Below, piece by piece: positions 11,096-23,400 of a stretch of DNA of 64,000 nucleotides. The notes below the pieces were generated by a model. It was not told the origin of the DNA, made no database searches, and saw nothing but the letters and a program-made list of their open reading frames with translations. Made by a program: the position numbers and the translations under genes. Position 1 is the first letter of the stretch. Each line of letters begins with the position of its first letter. The DNA lies in the NCBI GenBank assembly GCA_008360955.1, contig LUCM01003854.1, positions 1 through 64,000 of the forward strand, read 5' to 3'. Source of the DNA: Fasciolopsis buskii. Taxonomy: Eukaryota > Platyhelminthes > Trematoda > Plagiorchiida > Fasciolidae.

Positions 11096-12751
11096 GTGAG
11101 AAAGTCGTTCCACAGTTGGCACTTATGATGTGGCGAAATTTGTCGGGATAAATCCTGCAAGTTATGTTGGACTCATTTTTCACACTCATCCGACAACAGA
11201 GTTGGCCGTTACAGTTTGTGATACGTTGTTGGCAAGCGGATAAAATGAAGTCAGTCCTGGGTTCAAAAATACCTTGGTGTTATTTTCCTGGTTACCCCAA
11301 AACCGCATCAAACTGCTTCTATCTTTGGTTAGCATAATTATATCAGAATCGAGGTAAAACGAAACTGAGAAAATAAACAGGCGAGCCAGTACAAATGGAA
11401 AAGGCCCGGGTGACGAGTATAGTTGAATTTCCGGGGCAACTAAAGAAAACAGTTATCCAGCAGACCAGAGCAACGCGCGAGGAAAATAGAAAATCCTCTG
11501 AGACGAACAATTGAACGTCTCACGAATCAAAATAAAAGCTGCGCAGATTGTTTTCGATCACTGATTGTATTCCCAAGCAGGCAATGATTCACACTTCCAA
11601 AGTCAGGCTTCACAACAGATCAGTGGGAATGCTCAGCTGCCAAGGTGGCGATCCATTTTTTGCAGATGTGAAACCGAATCACCGTACAAGTTCATTCGTT
11701 TTGATTTTTTTTTAATAACTTCTATATAATTGCATCTCATTTGCTTTGCCTCTATGACATTAAAGAGTAAACAGTCAGATGGCGCTAATATCGCGAGTTT
11801 TTCAACTTTTAAGAGCCGAAATTTATTCTACTCTCCACTCCCTAAATCGGCAACCGCACTGATACCCCAATGATCAGCAAGGGCCAGTCCCCTGAAAGCA
11901 ACGGCGCAAAGTTAATCACACTTTCGAATCCTATCCGAATAACGTGAGGAAAGGCACGAAGAATTGATGGGTATCCGCTAGCTCTGAGTTCTAACGCAGC
12001 GGTCATTCACGATGATGCATCGTTATCGATAATCATGTCTATAGTTGATCAGCAGTCGCTTGTTCTCATTAGCTCTAACGAGGACACCAAATTTGGCCCG
12101 ACGCAAAATCGCTTTTTATTGTCGAAAGCTTGTCTGATTTGTTTGCCAGTCATTGGTTTCATTGATTTCACAGGTCAGTCCCTAATTCGTCCACTTTGTT
12201 TGCTGGTTTTCAGTCTCACGTGACTATAGCCGCTTTTATGTGAAACGAGGACTGTTCATTCTAATTGGATCGACTGGGTTGTGGGTGTTCTTATTGTTCA
12301 ATCACGATTCGATATTGGTTGGTGAATGATAACCAATTAGATAGCATGATATCGTTCTAGTTGTGCTTGCGAAACTAGCTGGCGCAGCTAAACCAAATCA
12401 GCACATGATTATCACTTTCCGACCGTGGTCTATCCTCTTGCGGCCTTTGATAGTCAGTAAAACTGCTCGATTGGGCTTTGTCACCGTTAGGACAATAACG
12501 ACATTTCACACCATGTCTAGTAGTGAACAGAGCGAAGAATTTGTCTCGCTGAAATTGTATAGCTTTTAAACTTGAATTCGTAATAAAAAATTCACCTACT
12601 AACGATAACTTACGACTACGGACCGTCAATACTCACTTGAGTGATTCTGCCTCGAGCCACAGCTGAAGACAATGAAAAGCCTACAGCAGTTGAGAGGCAA
12701 GTCTGCCTCCGGGGTTTTACCCACAAACCGTGCGGTAATATACAAGTTAGA

Positions 12752-12868
12752 GGAAACCCCGGTTGGTGGAATAAATTCGGTCCAATGGCTTTGAAGACAT
12801 GTTCGAACTTCTCGATTATCTGTCGCCACGGTTTTCATTGGTTGGTTGTCATCACAGGTTGGCGCGAA
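12752..12868. repeat. Short dispersed repeat, copy 1
   Basis: This shares an ordered series of blocks with 18436-18562: TCGGTCCA, TGGCTTT, ACATGTT, AACTTC and TATCGCCAC/CTGTCGCCAC, then a TTGG-rich end. A weaker relative may lie at 46847-46940. No coding signature is recognised. It may be a piece of an unassigned retroelement. Confidence 0.5.
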
Positions 12869-14658
12869 GCGCCTTCTTGAAAGAAAGTTTAGTCAATAGG
12901 AAGAATCCGGATTCTTTCTTGAAAAAATGAGACCATGCAGACGACTGAGAGTAGCAGCGTGAATAATTGTCACCCATACTCGCCTTGCAACAATGTAGTT
13001 CCATTAACCGGTAATGCGACATGCCGCTGTCTTCAATGTACTCCGTCAGAACACGTTTACATGCGCAACAACTGATCTGACTTGAATTCATAGCTTTCAA
13101 AGGGTGATGGAAACATTTCAAAGATCATCAAAACGTTTGTGGTAATATCGTGTGAGATGAGCTGATAAATTTGGATAGCATGCGAGTACAATAGTATGGT
13201 GCGCTGAACCCGAAACGTTTTGTCAACTCTTCTTTGCGATTACGGGGCTAACTGATTCTCAAAAATTTAGACTACTTTCGTTGCTTTATTGAGCTTTCCC
13301 GGGTCATGGGGTTCCGCACACTTATAGTGGTAGTTTGCTTTGTAAACTCGTATTGAATTCTCATTCCGAAGAATATTCCAATGAGTCACAATTTTCGCTA
13401 ACAGTGATACTCCGCCAAACGGCGTCACGTTATCAAAGGTGATAGATATTGCCCAACAATGGAAACGTGAAATCCCTAGACACGGTTTCCGATCGTGCTA
13501 GAAGCATCTTTCCACGTAACACCGAAGTTAGAATCGAAGTAGTTGGCTATAGTGGATATTCTAAGCGATAAATAATGCGTGTGCTAATGTTTGTCTTGCA
13601 GTTTCATTATTATGGTTCTTTTATTTGGTGGTAACTAAACCATGAAAGAATTGTCAGTCACTGGTGGCGCCGTGATTTCAAGGCGAGCTCACCATGAAAC
13701 AGTATTTCTTGGCAATCCGGTTTCCCGTATTGCAAGAATAGTTAAAGAATATGATTTGGTATCTTCCGTAGCTCGAAGACCATTTGTTATATGTAGTCAA
13801 TGATTGTTTTTGAATTGTAGTACGAAAATCCGCTACTGGAAACACTGCGTATTATTATTACTACATAATCTTTACCTAGTCACTGTATTATTTGCGTTTG
13901 CTTGAGCTAAACACAAAGTATTGAATTTTAAATTGTAAATAGATAGGAGTTAGTTCGACTTTCTCCAGTTTACTGAGATACCCTCGACACAATTTGTGTT
14001 GATGTGTTCACACGTTTGTCTGTGTACACGTGCTTGTGTTAGTATCAATGCATACGTATTTGTATCCGTGCACGTTGGTACGTATGCATGGCGGACAGTA
14101 AAAATACCACATTCGTCCGTCTAACAAACCACTGTGACTAATTATTTCCGAAATTGTCACTTATTAACCTAATAGCTTGTCTTCATTTTCTCTCTCCACC
14201 GAACTTTTCATATGAAACCGATAAATGTGTGATCGACCGCGAATTGCGAAGACGTGTCCCAGAATCAGTTTGCTCGTCGTCCGCCTTGTTGACAATTGTA
14301 CACGGACGCACACACACACACGTGGGTTTTTGGCTCACATGACCGAACATTAATTCGACGGTGCGTAGCCCCCTGGGCAATCACGCGACTGACCGGTCCG
14401 GTAGCCGATCCCGTAGTTTTGACCAAAAGGGTCGAAGATTGCATAGTTAACTGCATTCGACCTTGTGGTGCAAAATCACAAAATTCATGGCCTAACTAAT
14501 GGGTTGTTTGGCTGATTTTTTTTCGTCGCTAGTTTGTTGACTTGTTCAAACGCTTTTGGCTTTTGTTTTTTTTTTAAATCAGCAAATACAATTCAAACAG
14601 CTCAAGTTCACGCCACTCTAACCTATGCACACTCAGACACACGCACAAGGATAAGTCA

Positions 14659-14960
14659 ATGGAAGATTGCACATCACAAGATGATGTAATTTTGCCTACA
14701 GAAATAAGGGGAAGTATTCTGATTCATCCCACGCATCCTCTGCACAACGATCTCTCAAAATGCCACTATCATATTTTAGCACGACCCACTTTTCTTTCCA
14801 TACGCTTTAGAAGCAATATCCGTAGAAAATACATTGTCCCGTATTTAATACGCATTTTGACAAACCCTGACCGTGTTTCAACAACAGCAATCTGAACAAC
14901 CTATCATAATGTGCTCAGGACATTCCTCGATGAATTTTTATTTCCTTTTTGCGAGGTCAT
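14659..14960 (+). mobile_element. LINE-B 3' fragment (CR1/Jockey-like), 5' side of a SINE insertion
   Basis: The fragment encodes HPTHPLHNDLSKCHYHILAR and VPYLIRILTNPDRVSTTAI then a stop. It is homologous to the C terminus of the longer LINE-B copy (DPTHPLHNDLSKCYSRISTR and VPYLECILTNRDLISAELLN at about 27600-27790). It is truncated at the 5' end, as usual for LINEs. The 3' UTR is split by SINE-1 at 14969-15148 and continues to about 15260. Confidence 0.75.
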
Positions 14961-14968
14961 TCCTACAA

Positions 14969-15148
14969 GGCCGACGGTAGCCAAGCGGCTGAGGTCGTGG
15001 TGTTTGGACCTAAAGGTCGCGGGTTCGAGTCTTCCAACCGCCGGTCAACTTCCCCACTTGGCATCCCTTTGTTGGCCGCGGCCCTCTTCTTGAAAAATGA
15101 TGTTCATTGTTGTTTCATTATTAAATGAAGTAAATGACAAAGATAGAA
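14969..15148 (+). mobile_element. SINE-1 copy A, tRNA-derived, nested in LINE-B
   Basis: The head has box A (GGTAGCCAAGCGGCTGAGG) and box B (GGTTCGAGTCT), with closing arms GACGG and CCGCCGGTC, like a class II (Leu/Ser-type) tRNA. The body follows: CAACTTCCCCACTTGGCA, a GGCCGCGGCC segment, then a TGATGTTCATTGTTG and ATTAAATGAAGTAAATGAC tail. The same order recurs in five other copies in the window. It sits inside the 3' UTR of LINE-B, so it inserted after that LINE. Confidence 0.8.
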
Positions 15149-15260
15149 AGGTGGTACGTGTAACATTTTTTTATTTCCCCCCACGTTTTTTTACTGAAAT
15201 GCGACATTACTTTTGCACGCAAAAATCTGTACACTACAATGCAATTAATGGCATACTACC
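15149..15260 (+). mobile_element. LINE-B 3' UTR, 3' side of the SINE insertion
   Basis: A T-rich stretch is followed by TTACTGAAATGCGACA and a terminal CTACAATGCAATTAATG. These correspond to the segment TGACTGAAATGCGACACAG and the ATGCAATACA repeats ending the longer copy near 27900-27950. Confidence 0.65.
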
Positions 15261-17109
15261 TGAAAAATCAACTCAAAATAAGTTATAATTAGTTGAGAAT
15301 GATAATCAAAAATCCGTCGTTTACTGTCATGCCTACTAGCAAGTTGCAAACAGCGCCTGAGACCCAGCCAAAACATTGTTACATTTCTAAGGCTGTAGTA
15401 GGAATCATCTTTCATCGTTTAGCGACTAGAACCACTCTTGTTGCGTTTTCATCTTTCTCCCTCTGTTTATCAAAGCATTATTGTCACCTTGACAACGGTT
15501 GGTGGCAAACTAATTGGCTGACGAATTGCGATGAGGAAATTGATGAATGTTCACCGTCTCACTGTTGTATGCCAAGCCTCTGAAGACGAAATAGTGCTGT
15601 TCTTTTGATGCGTGAAATCGTGCCACGTCGTATCAGGTTGGAAAACCGATCTGAAGCCTTTTTCAGTGGAGGGAAGATTGGCACCGGGAAACTGGATTGG
15701 CTCAATTTCACTGAGAACGGAATAACTAATTTCAGAATTGATGATTCAATAAAAGTGAATAGGGTTAAAATGACGGACACATGCTTTCAGTGCTAGGCTG
15801 AACGGTTCGCAAAAGAACTGCAATTCTTTCAAGCCGTTAGACTGTGTAGGGCTGCGTTTTGTGTGATGATTATAAGTAGCCTTATGAGTTCGCTAAGAAA
15901 TGCCTGTTATACATACTCTACGGTCCGAAAGTCCCAAAAGTTTCGGTTACGAATGTTCTCATCTGGCTAACTCCAGCTGTTACTTTACTTCGTACAGACT
16001 CCAGTGACACGAGCAGAATTTACGAAATTGATGCGAGGATCAGACCAATCCAAAATGGCTGATGATCATCATCTATACCAAACGGGTCTGAGCTTACGTG
16101 GAAATCAGGCGTTGGATCACAGACGTGATTCATTGCACCACCAAGCCTTCTTCCTCATTGGCTCGCTGTTTCTATTCTTAATGAGATTCCACCTTGACGT
16201 GAACTAGGGGCTTGACTGGATCCGCGAATCGAGGAGTCATGTAGGATGTTGTTCCCGTAGGCGAAGATACGATGACTTAATGTCACACGAAATTCAATAT
16301 CAGAAATTAGTTGGCTTAGCCAGCATCTACCCGTACACGACCGACGAATTACCTCCAAGAAAAAGGTCACTGAAACAAAAAAGGTTGAGCAACGCGATCT
16401 AACGATCAAAATGACTTCAACATGTGGCCGTCAGAGGATTTAGTGCACTTCAATTGGTAGTCATTGTGTAGTATTTGTACCTGAAATCCTAATATGGAAT
16501 TCACCAGCTCGTAGCAACGCATGGATACGGATTACCAACGGCAATCGATTGACTCCAATCCAAGGTACGCGACTGAGAACAATGAGAAGTTGGGTGACAC
16601 ATCTGGAGTGCAGTTGATACAGCCACTAAGCTTGCACCAAATGGTTGTTTATGGTTGCTCCCTTACAGCACTGTTCGCACGGAAACAAACGACTTATAGT
16701 GATGATCGATGATAAAATAGTAAGTCCGAAAACTATACAGAAGAAAAGTCTAGAATGTAAGGACGCAAAGGACCGCGACAATGAGTCAAATCAACTGCTC
16801 TCTCCAACCATTACCTGGTGGGATCTTTTGAACCTCAGCCCCATAGTCTAGCTGTACCTACACGTGATAATCCAGTTAACGTTTTCCTACTTCTCCTGAT
16901 GTCATCAAACAATCTTCTGACCATTATCTGGCTCGAAGAACAGAGTACAGTGAAGCGTTTTTTCTCTTGGCATGCGCAAAGTATGTCCTAATCATCTGTA
17001 CCTATTCTGATTCGCTGCCTGTTCTAATAACTGTACCCTAGGATCCAGTACTTGACATCTGACCTTTGATTTACTCAAAAATGAGGCCACCCTATTCCGC
17101 CGATAAAAC
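15261..17109. other. Intergenic, no gene seen
   Basis: Only short unrelated open frames (up to 96 codons at 15293-15583) with no domain signature. No repeat is identified. Confidence 0.55.
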
Positions 17110-18010
17110 GAAGACAGTGGAGTTCAATCACTGAAAATTTTCTCATCTTCTGCTCTCAGCGACCGCGTTTCGGAACCGCAGGGCAATGCCAAGCTCACTG
17201 ATGTCGTGTGTACACTGGAGTCTTGATCGACAAACAAATGCCATAACGAACCCACGGATGTCTCCAATAAACAAATGTGAATCAGGCCTTTTGTAAACGC
17301 GAACATGATGGCCAAGTGAGGTACAACTGCACATGTAACTAAATACGTCCACCTCAATTAGTTGCTCCATTGCAAGACCAAGTTTCGGCTTTGAGTCAAT
17401 CCAGTCCTACAAAAACACCTCACAAGTTCAAGGTGCAAAACACATTCCAAACAGACACAGTCCCGTTCAGACAATCGAGAATAATCTACAACTTACTTGG
17501 GTCTTCACTCAGTAGTACAACTTCTTCCGCATATTCAGGAACACCCAGCTGGTAGTTTGAGGAAATATCAATGTCACTAAACTCAAATGAGGATAGGGCT
17601 ATGTTCACAATCAACCCAATGATAAACTGAAAAGAAATGGTGAACGTGGGCAACCCTGGCGAACACCACTTCTCGTCGTAGTGAACTGAAGTGAAACATC
17701 GTTGTAAGCATAAACCCCGAATTTCACTGTTCGCATGCACAGATTGGATGAGTGAAATGAATTTCTCTAGAACACACGTCAGTTAGAGTGAGTGCAAAAG
17801 AATCGCACGATCGACTAAATCGAACTCCGTTTTCAAAATCGTAGTTCCACGGACCATGTGCCTATTTCCGAAGATTTGTTGCAAAATGGAATTGTTTGCA
17901 ATCCAGTGGAAACCGGCTTGGTTCACACGTCTATAACCTTCGCAAGTACTAGATGAACGGCGGTGGTTAATGTCCCAAAGCACGAGCGTTCGAAACCGGA
18001 TTGCTGGACT
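17110..18010 (-). mobile_element. LINE-A copy 2: RTE-like reverse transcriptase fragment
   Basis: On the minus strand, from high to low coordinates: QAGFHWIANNSILQQIFGNR and FDLVDRAILL (RT finger and palm, family form QAGFRPGRGCIDQIF and FDSVDRA); KWCSPGLPTFTISFQFIIGL (block 4); YAEEVVLLSEDPSKL at 17486-17560 (the catalytic YADD block altered to YAEE); then a LAMEQLIEVDVFSYM segment (family AGEQLGEVDRFSYL) and a piece near 17130-17170 matching the ESRR/RAED segment before the C terminus. Stops and frameshifts interrupt it. It is closely related to the copy at 32040-33150, with much higher identity in the middle than at the edges. Confidence 0.8.
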
Positions 18011-18435
18011 CAAGAAAAGTAAAAAGAGAATGGGGTTGTGTCTGGGTTAAGAAGATTGATTATGAAAGTGGTATCTTGTATGTGCGTTTCCTGGATAGCA
18101 CACTCGTTTCAGATTTTCAAGGGCAGCCTATTTCCTTATTCATTCGGGCGCTTGTACATCGAACCGAGAACTTCGGTTTAAGTAATGCATCCCAGCTATC
18201 TATTCTCCTTTTGCGAGTGATTCCATAGAATGGTCGGATCGCAATTCGTGATGGAATCTTGCTTTCTTCTTCCATTGGAAGGACGGAAATTGGAAGCATT
18301 CCCGGTAGAAAGAATACTCGAGGTATTCGGACAATCCATATTTCGTGGTTGCTCACACCGCAGAAGAGGTTTTTCTTTCGATACCCTTACCGGAATCTTT
18401 GATTCAGTAGTCTCACCCGCAGGCAGTGGGGTGTC

Positions 18436-18562
18436 AACCCAACACCGGAAGAACCGCGACTGGTGTGATACAATCGGTCCAGTGGCTTTTGACACATGTT
18501 TAAACTTCACGGTCGCCTATCGCCACAGTTGTCCTTGGCTATTTTCATACGCAGGCTAACGC
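18436..18562. repeat. Short dispersed repeat, copy 2
   Basis: Collinear blocks are shared with 12752-12868 (ATCGGTCCAGTGGCTTT, ACATGTTTAAACTTC and TATCGCCAC). Function is unknown. Confidence 0.5.
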
Positions 18563-20464
18563 AAAGTTGTATCTTTTTTGTATCACGTGGCTTGCGCATA
18601 GACTTATCCCATATTAGCTCTCGAATCTGGGTACTCTTCAAGCTACAGGGCACTACTCCAACCTCTTTAGCTTGTATTGTTAGATGTATGAAACTGAAGA
18701 CCTAATGTTAGTTTGTACACCAGGGAAACCAAACTAACATGCAAACAATAACCAGATTTTACCTGGTCCATCTGATCAAGGTGCTTCAGTCAGCTTCTCG
18801 TGTCTGGCTAACGCCCCACTAATCGAGTAAGTCACAGGCTTCGACTAAGGTTCCCAAGGAAACCACTTATTTGTGGTGTGAATAGCAGCAACCTACCGTT
18901 TGTCCAAATATGTCACCACTCAATCCGGTGATGATCCTGCTGATATACCTTATTTTTTCATGGAGTCGTGAGATGTGTCACGAATGGTTGCTGCTCTGCT
19001 GATGTAGGACTGGGTGAAGCGGGTGATCTAAATCAAAGGCAGTGCCCAATTGCAAATTTTTACTTAGCCTGACCAACAAACAATGACTTCGATCGATTAA
19101 GCTCATGACCGCTTCTGCATGAAGTGAATGCTAACGAAAGTCCCGTCTGGAGTAAGCATTAACGAAGTGTGTTTGGTGTATAACTATTGAAAATCGATCA
19201 CCTGACCTGGTCAACTTATTTTTAGGTCAAATGTGATTGTCGACGACGCGTGTGCATGTACCTTAGAGTTCCGCGATGACAAGAATAGTGTAGTTAGATG
19301 CAGGTTAACTGTGAGCGGTTTTTGTGGAGAGGGTGTGGTTGACGATAATATGAGCCTGGAGATTCTGGACTGATCTGGTCTTACCTTTGTTAAACGCAGT
19401 TACTGGACCGATGGTACCCGGAAAACCATGAATCTGTATATCATTCATTCTTAGTATCATGGTATGGATATAGTCCCATGATCATTTCGATAGATAAACG
19501 TGGTTATACAAATCAAAGTTGAGTTGGTCATTTACTTGTGTTTCCTGTTTGAGAAAAGTCATGTAGTTCCATTGTAAACAACACTTCGGGAACTTCGAAG
19601 TTCTGTATGAAAAGTCCACGCCCAAATCACATGGCACACCTTTGCGCTATCCTGCATAGACAAATAGCCAATCAGAACTGTGACAGCAGGGTACCGTGGA
19701 TTCAAAATTGCCTCAGATGCTATTAGATCGTATGCACCCGACCACTCTGGATTTCTCCTAACGTGTTTTCTAACGGTTGTGGTCTTCTCACCATTTTCAG
19801 TCGCCTGACTTGGTTCGGAGCTAGTCCAGTGCTCGTTAGTAATCCGTATGTGTGTGTTCCTGTGAGTGGCTGCATTTCGTGGTACATTTTTTTGATAAAA
19901 AGTCATATGTATAGCAGGACTCTCCTGAGTAACAATCAAGTTCACGTTTCCTTGAAAACAGTTTCTACGATCTGTGTGTTCCAACTCAATTTCAATCGGA
20001 AAGCACATCGAGAACAACAATTAAGGTTTCATTTAACGTTATTGTTTACCAGTTTATTTGAATTCTAACCAATGCATGAATCAGTCCGTTTCGATTCATT
20101 TTGTTTCAACTTTTTACTCATTTTGTTTGTCATTATTAGTGTACCTTATTTCGGGAGGAGTATTCAACCACTGAAGGCCTTTCGACTGAGGTGGAGTAGC
20201 TTGAACTGGGGACCTATTGGTCGGAGTTCGCGAAAGAAGACCGATCAGTCGAGTGGGAGATGTGATATTCCCAATCTGTTATTGCGGACAATCACTTACG
20301 GCGAAACAACATTACACTGACTCCATGGTTTTTTATACTGGGATGCGTGCCGCGATCGTCTTGTCACTTTCTCTTCTTTGAAAATTACCACTGAGCACAT
20401 TGAGAAAACACAAGTTGGCGAACAAGCTCGTTTTCAGTGATTCGTACTCATGCCATTACATTAC

Positions 20465-20481
20465 TATATATATATATATAT
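20465..20481. repeat. (AT)n microsatellite
   Basis: About eight AT units. Confidence 0.9.
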
Positions 20482-23400
20482 CTTGACAAAAAATTTTCAC
20501 TATTAGAAGGATTGGATTAGTCAGACAAAAATATGGGTGGGGAAGGGATTTGTGGTGTTACATGCTTAACCTGAATACACAAGTATGTGTTGTATTAATT
20601 GTTTTTTCTGTCTAGGGTTTGTATTGGGACGGAGGGTGGGCCAGGGTAGTTGAAGCGCAACCACAAATTGTTTTTGAGAACAAAGTGGAGGGTTGTGAAA
20701 CGGACGGCGCCAACTTCCGCAGTGCTCAAGAGGCGACACTTTGCCAACCTGGATTGCTGACTTCTGACCCTTTACAGGGTTCCGAAAGCTTGCTGGGTTG
20801 ATCGTATCAACAAGTAGATAAGCAAGCGATTTACGAACTATAATCCACTGAAAACTCATTGCATGAACATAAAACCAGATCCTTTTTTGAAAAAAGTCAA
20901 CTGTCCGACACTGTTAACGACGGGTGACGGGAATAATGATCATCCGCGGTGCCCACTAATGTTTACTAGTGGCAGAAAGTTCGGTAATGGAACGAAAATA
21001 CGAACCGTAGTCCAAATACTGTCAAACGACTGAACGATCTGTTTCGCCCTAGTTGGGTCACTATGTTTTGCTCTATCAAACAACGAATATGTCTCAAAAC
21101 GATTTTGACCGGGTCCAGATGTCCCAGTATGAGGTGAATCTACGGCAAACTACTTCAAATTCCAAATGCTGTAATCAGCATTGTGTTGATGGGCGGATTG
21201 AAAATGATTTGTACTTATGTGATATCACGTGTATTCCGTTACTGGGTTCCAGAGTAGTCTGGTCTGAAACTAGGATACGAATTGGACGTGAAATAGACTG
21301 TATTGTATACAAGGCGTATCCAAAAGCGGACAGCACCAATAAACTGGAATACAATGAGAATAACAAAGACTAGGAACAGCCAATCCTGAATATCACGCAG
21401 TGCTGCCTCGTATCTCGAATTCAGTGTCATTGTTGATTTGCCACCCGTATCGGAACTCAACAGCTGAATATTTTGCTCTGACATGTTAAAAATTCTTTAT
21501 TTTTGGGAAAATCCGAGTGGAACAATGGAACCGTTTCTTTGAGACAATTAGTTAAATCTCTGGCTAATCCCTTACGAGTCAGCCGGTCACTTCCAAGCAC
21601 CTAGGAGAATTCGGTGGCCATCCCTAACTATTCTTCTTAGTCGTGTTGTACAAACATTGGTTGAATCATTTTCTTTATAACAAGCAACTTCCACCGACCA
21701 CCCCTTTTGAGTTATGCAATGCCCAAACACTGTCTGTCCAGTAGCGAGTTCAAGACCAAGATGAACGAACGAACGAGTGAAAGAATAGTGATCGACTATT
21801 CAATCGGTAAAGCATCGCATGCAATGACAAATTGTTCCTAGCAGAAAAGTACAATGACCAATAAAATCAATGAGTTTTCGTCAAATAAATAGTTCTAGCT
21901 CCATATCAACAGTACTGATCTAAGAATGAAAAAATAAACTGGACAATACTGTCAAATGTAACCAATGCACAACGAGGTCCCATACTTATTCTGGCATTAG
22001 TATGTCTCTAAAAGTATTATATTTTAAATAAGTGTTTTATAAATCGTCCAAAAAACCTACGGTTAATTAGATGATAGTTTGTCTTCAGTGTTTGTTGTCC
22101 GTTTTCTCTGCTAGATAAACTTTTTCTTTCTTTACTTATAGAAAAAACGAGCAATGAAGAGTTTGCCATTTGTGTAGCGATGTTCTTTTCCTAAAAAATG
22201 AAAACAATGGAAAAATCGCCGACACTTGCATTGGAGATGATGCTACAAGTGAATCGGCTAATTAAGATGAGAGTCTGAAATGAAAACTGGAGAATTCACG
22301 ATGCCTTGGCTATGAGATATCTTTAAACGCAAACGTGGGTGATTTGAAAACACTAGGAATAGCAAATACCACAATTAAAGGTAATCTACGGAAGAAAAAG
22401 TTTGACCTCGCCTTCCCTGGGCCAGGAGTCTCGTGATGTTGAACTGTGATCAACCAGCCGTAATCGATACACAGAAGTGGAAGCAATCTGCTCTTGTCAA
22501 ATCATGTGCGCGTTCCGAGAACACGAGCAAACGGAGACCATGTCATCGCACTGATAGTCAGTCTCCAGGTGACACAGAGTCACAACTTGATGTCAGCAAT
22601 GGGGGATAACAAACCAAGTGAACTAGTCAACAATTGCCATCAACGAATCAGAGTGCGCGATCCGTGTTATACTACGAGACAATTTTGACCACACACGAAA
22701 CCAAAAGTTAACCAAACGAGTGAATCAGGCGATGATCCGAGAAACCGATGAAATGAGCTGCTTCTCTAAATGCGAGTGCTTTCTCCAGAGCTAGTAGCAG
22801 CTGCTGGTGACCGATTAGTGCTTGGTGAGAGAGTAACGATTGAAGGCGTTTGAACTGACCAAACAACAATGCCTCTTACCTTTGTATTTAGACAATTCGC
22901 ATAAACGGGTGTCATCTCAGAGTGTACACTTTGTAACCAACTAGTGTCCGTGGAATGCACATCTTTTAACACGGTCTGAAATCTTTAAAACGGTTTTGGT
23001 AGAGAAAAAATTCTCCAGACAACTATTCAACCTGTGAAATTCTTTTGAATGTGCGACTAGCGGTGACCAGCGTAGATTGTTTGGGAGCATGTTGTATCCA
23101 AATGTTACTAATTTTTATATAATAATATTCCACCAAAATGGGTAACCAACACAAATTACCCGTTTTGATAGTAATTGCGAGATGCTTACTAGAAAAAGTT
23201 GCGAATGAGTTAGTCATAATACTACTCTTTCAACAAATAACAAAGCAATAACTCCGATGGATATCAGTACTGATGATCTAATTGGAAATGAAAGGTAAAC
23301 AATAAGGAAAAAGTAAGATTTAACTTTTCGACGAGATATGACCAGGTCATACACTTTTCTGGGCCCTTAAAATTAGGCACGTAAACGTGAATCGAGTTTC

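Larger units (their letters stand above)
10136..14655. other. Intergenic, no gene seen
   Basis: Neither strand has an open frame with a recognisable domain or consistent splice context. The content is an AT microsatellite (11044-11094), a short dispersed repeat (12752-12868), a small CA repeat (14308-14322) and otherwise unassigned sequence. Confidence 0.6.

Noticed and set aside
10940..11160. Ile-Tyr repeat protein frames.
   Set aside because: Translation of the AT microsatellite.
19559..20020. 153-codon minus-strand open frame, one of the longest outside recognised features.
   Set aside because: No domain, no homologous copy in the window and no gene context, so not annotated as a gene.
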